Positions 4,625-5,466 of a stretch of 5,466 nucleotides of DNA are shown one piece after another. Both the position numbers and the translations under genes were made by a program. The DNA is from Microbacterium sp. (GTDB lineage: Bacteria; Actinomycetota; Actinomycetes; Actinomycetales; Microbacteriaceae). The stretch covers positions 1 through 5,466 of the forward strand of contig QFPD01000201.1 in assembly GCA_003248845.1 (NCBI GenBank), in the 5' to 3' direction. How positions within the stretch are numbered: position 1 is the first letter of the stretch; every line of letters begins with the position of its first letter. The notes beneath the pieces were generated by a model, which was not told the DNA's origin, did not search any database, and saw only the letters and a list, made by a program, of their open reading frames with translations.

Positions 4625-5466
4625 ATGGACGAGTTCGACTTCCTCCCCGCCCAAGCCGCCGAGCTCGCCGTCGCACCTCCCCCGGTGCGCCGTCTCTCCT
4701 TCGTCACCGCCGAGGGGCGCACGATCAGCGCGCTGCAGTACGGCGACGCCGAGACGGGAGGATTCCCCGACCCCGTCGTGACTCTTCTGCACGGCGCGGG
4801 CCTGAACGCCCACACGTGGGACACGACCATGCTCGCGCTGGATCTTCCCGCACTCGCCCTCGACCTGCCCGGTCACGGCGACTCGTCGTGGCGCGACGAC
4901 GCGGCATACACCGGGCGCACCCTCGCGGCCGATGTCGCGCCGGCTCTCGCCGCGTGGACCCGCGCGCCGCAAGTGCTCGTCGGCCAGTCGCTCGGCGGGC
5001 TCACCGCGGCGGCCCTTGCGAGCGATCGTCCCGAGCTCGTCCGCGAGCTCGTCATCGTCGACATCACTCCGGGCATCGATCCGAACGGGGATGCCGCGCA
5101 GATCGGCGCCTTCTTCGCGGGTCCGACCGACTGGGCGAGCCGCGACGAGCTCGTCGACCGCGCGCTCGCGTTCGGACTCGGCGGCACCCGCGAAGCCGCG
5201 ACGCGCGGCGTCTTCCTCAATTCGCGCGTGCGCGCGGACGGGCGCGTGGAGTGGAAGCACCATTTCGCCCACCTCGCGAACGCCCTCAGCGCCGATCCGG
5301 CCGCGGCCGCGGGCGCCGCGGCCCAGCAGTCCGCGATCCGGGGCGCGCTCGCGGCATCCGGTTGGGACGATCTCGCCGCGGTCACCGCCCCGATCACGCT
5401 CGTGCGAGGCGAACGCGGATTCGTGACGCCGGCGGATGCCGATGAGTTCCGTCGACGCCTCCCCTC
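4625..5466 (+). CDS. Alpha/beta hydrolase, 3' end outside window
   Basis: The frame is open to the window edge, giving 280 residues of an alpha/beta-hydrolase-fold enzyme. Visible elements are VVTLLHGAGLNAHTWD (51-66, the HG oxyanion-hole strand), ALDLPGHGDSSW (78-89) and the nucleophile elbow VGQSLGG (119-125) with Ser122. LVIVDITPG (142-150) is the next strand and ITLVRGERGFVTPADADEF (257-275) the strand where the acidic residue is expected. The acid is not at the usual place, since Gly-Phe stands where many relatives have Ser-Asp; Asp271 or Asp273 are alternatives. The catalytic His should lie just beyond the window. Substrate is unknown: the fold covers esterases, lactonases and epoxide or haloalkane hydrolases. 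Start choice: ATG at 4625 rather than the in-frame ATG at 4607, because neither has a good ribosome site and 4625 fits the leaderless promoter; 4607 remains possible. The gene diverges from the truncated AhpD-like gene with 96 bases between. Confidence 0.9.
   Translation, partial: MDEFDFLPAQAAELAVAPPPVRRLSFVTAEGRTISALQYGDAETGGFPDPVVTLLHGAGLNAHTWDTTMLALDLPALALDLPGHGDSSWRDDAAYTGRTLAADVAPALAAWTRAPQVLVGQSLGGLTAAALASDRPELVRELVIVDITPGIDPNGDAAQIGAFFAGPTDWASRDELVDRALAFGLGGTREAATRGVFLNSRVRADGRVEWKHHFAHLANALSADPAAAAGAAAQQSAIRGALAASGWDDLAAVTAPITLVRGERGFVTPADADEFRRRLP

Noticed and set aside
4417..5445. 342-codon plus-strand frame overlapping the hydrolase
   Set aside because: Almost entirely Arg/Pro/Ala shadow in another frame; the hydrolase frame from 4625 has the HG and GQSLGG motifs.

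Overview
The window is very GC-rich (about 70% by eye) and densely coded, with GTG/ATG starts, stop-start overlaps and hairpins lacking T-tracts. Together with the protein families present, this points to a high-GC actinobacterium, most likely of the Microbacteriaceae (Microbacterium-like). The placement rests on recognition of the sequences, not on a search. I see no rRNA, tRNA, CRISPR array or insertion sequence, and no gene-free stretch above 300 bases.

Left part, plus strand: the C-terminal third of a TPM-domain envelope protein (1-683) is followed after 54 bases by a PspA/IM30 membrane-stress protein (738-1472). A strong 16-bp perfect inverted repeat (1480-1542) closes that pair. Next come a degenerate arginase-family protein (1572-2429) and, overlapping it by the four bases GTGA, a small unrecognised protein with an HEAVH zinc-protease-like motif (2426-2875).

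Right part, minus strand, converging on the block above: a truncated AhpD/carboxymuconolactone decarboxylase-like gene (4528-4187) overlaps by ATGA a PtpB-type tyrosine phosphatase (4190-3459). Thirty-nine bases on lies a stand-alone SIP-domain gene (3419-2913). In front of the SIP gene is a 15/19 match to the DtxR/IdeR iron box, overlapping the phosphatase stop codon, so this gene is probably repressed by iron. Diverging from the truncated gene, an alpha/beta hydrolase (4625 onward) runs off the right edge.

The genes do not form one obvious pathway. The defensible themes are envelope stress (TPM plus PspA), iron-responsive redox (SIP), and an arginase-like/HExxH pair of unknown role. The most unusual items are the arginase relative lacking several catalytic and metal-binding residues, the coupled HExxH protein, the iron-box-controlled half-reductase, the decapitated AhpD-like gene that still overlaps its neighbour, and a striking excess of the heptamer GGATGCC/GGCATCC on both strands.
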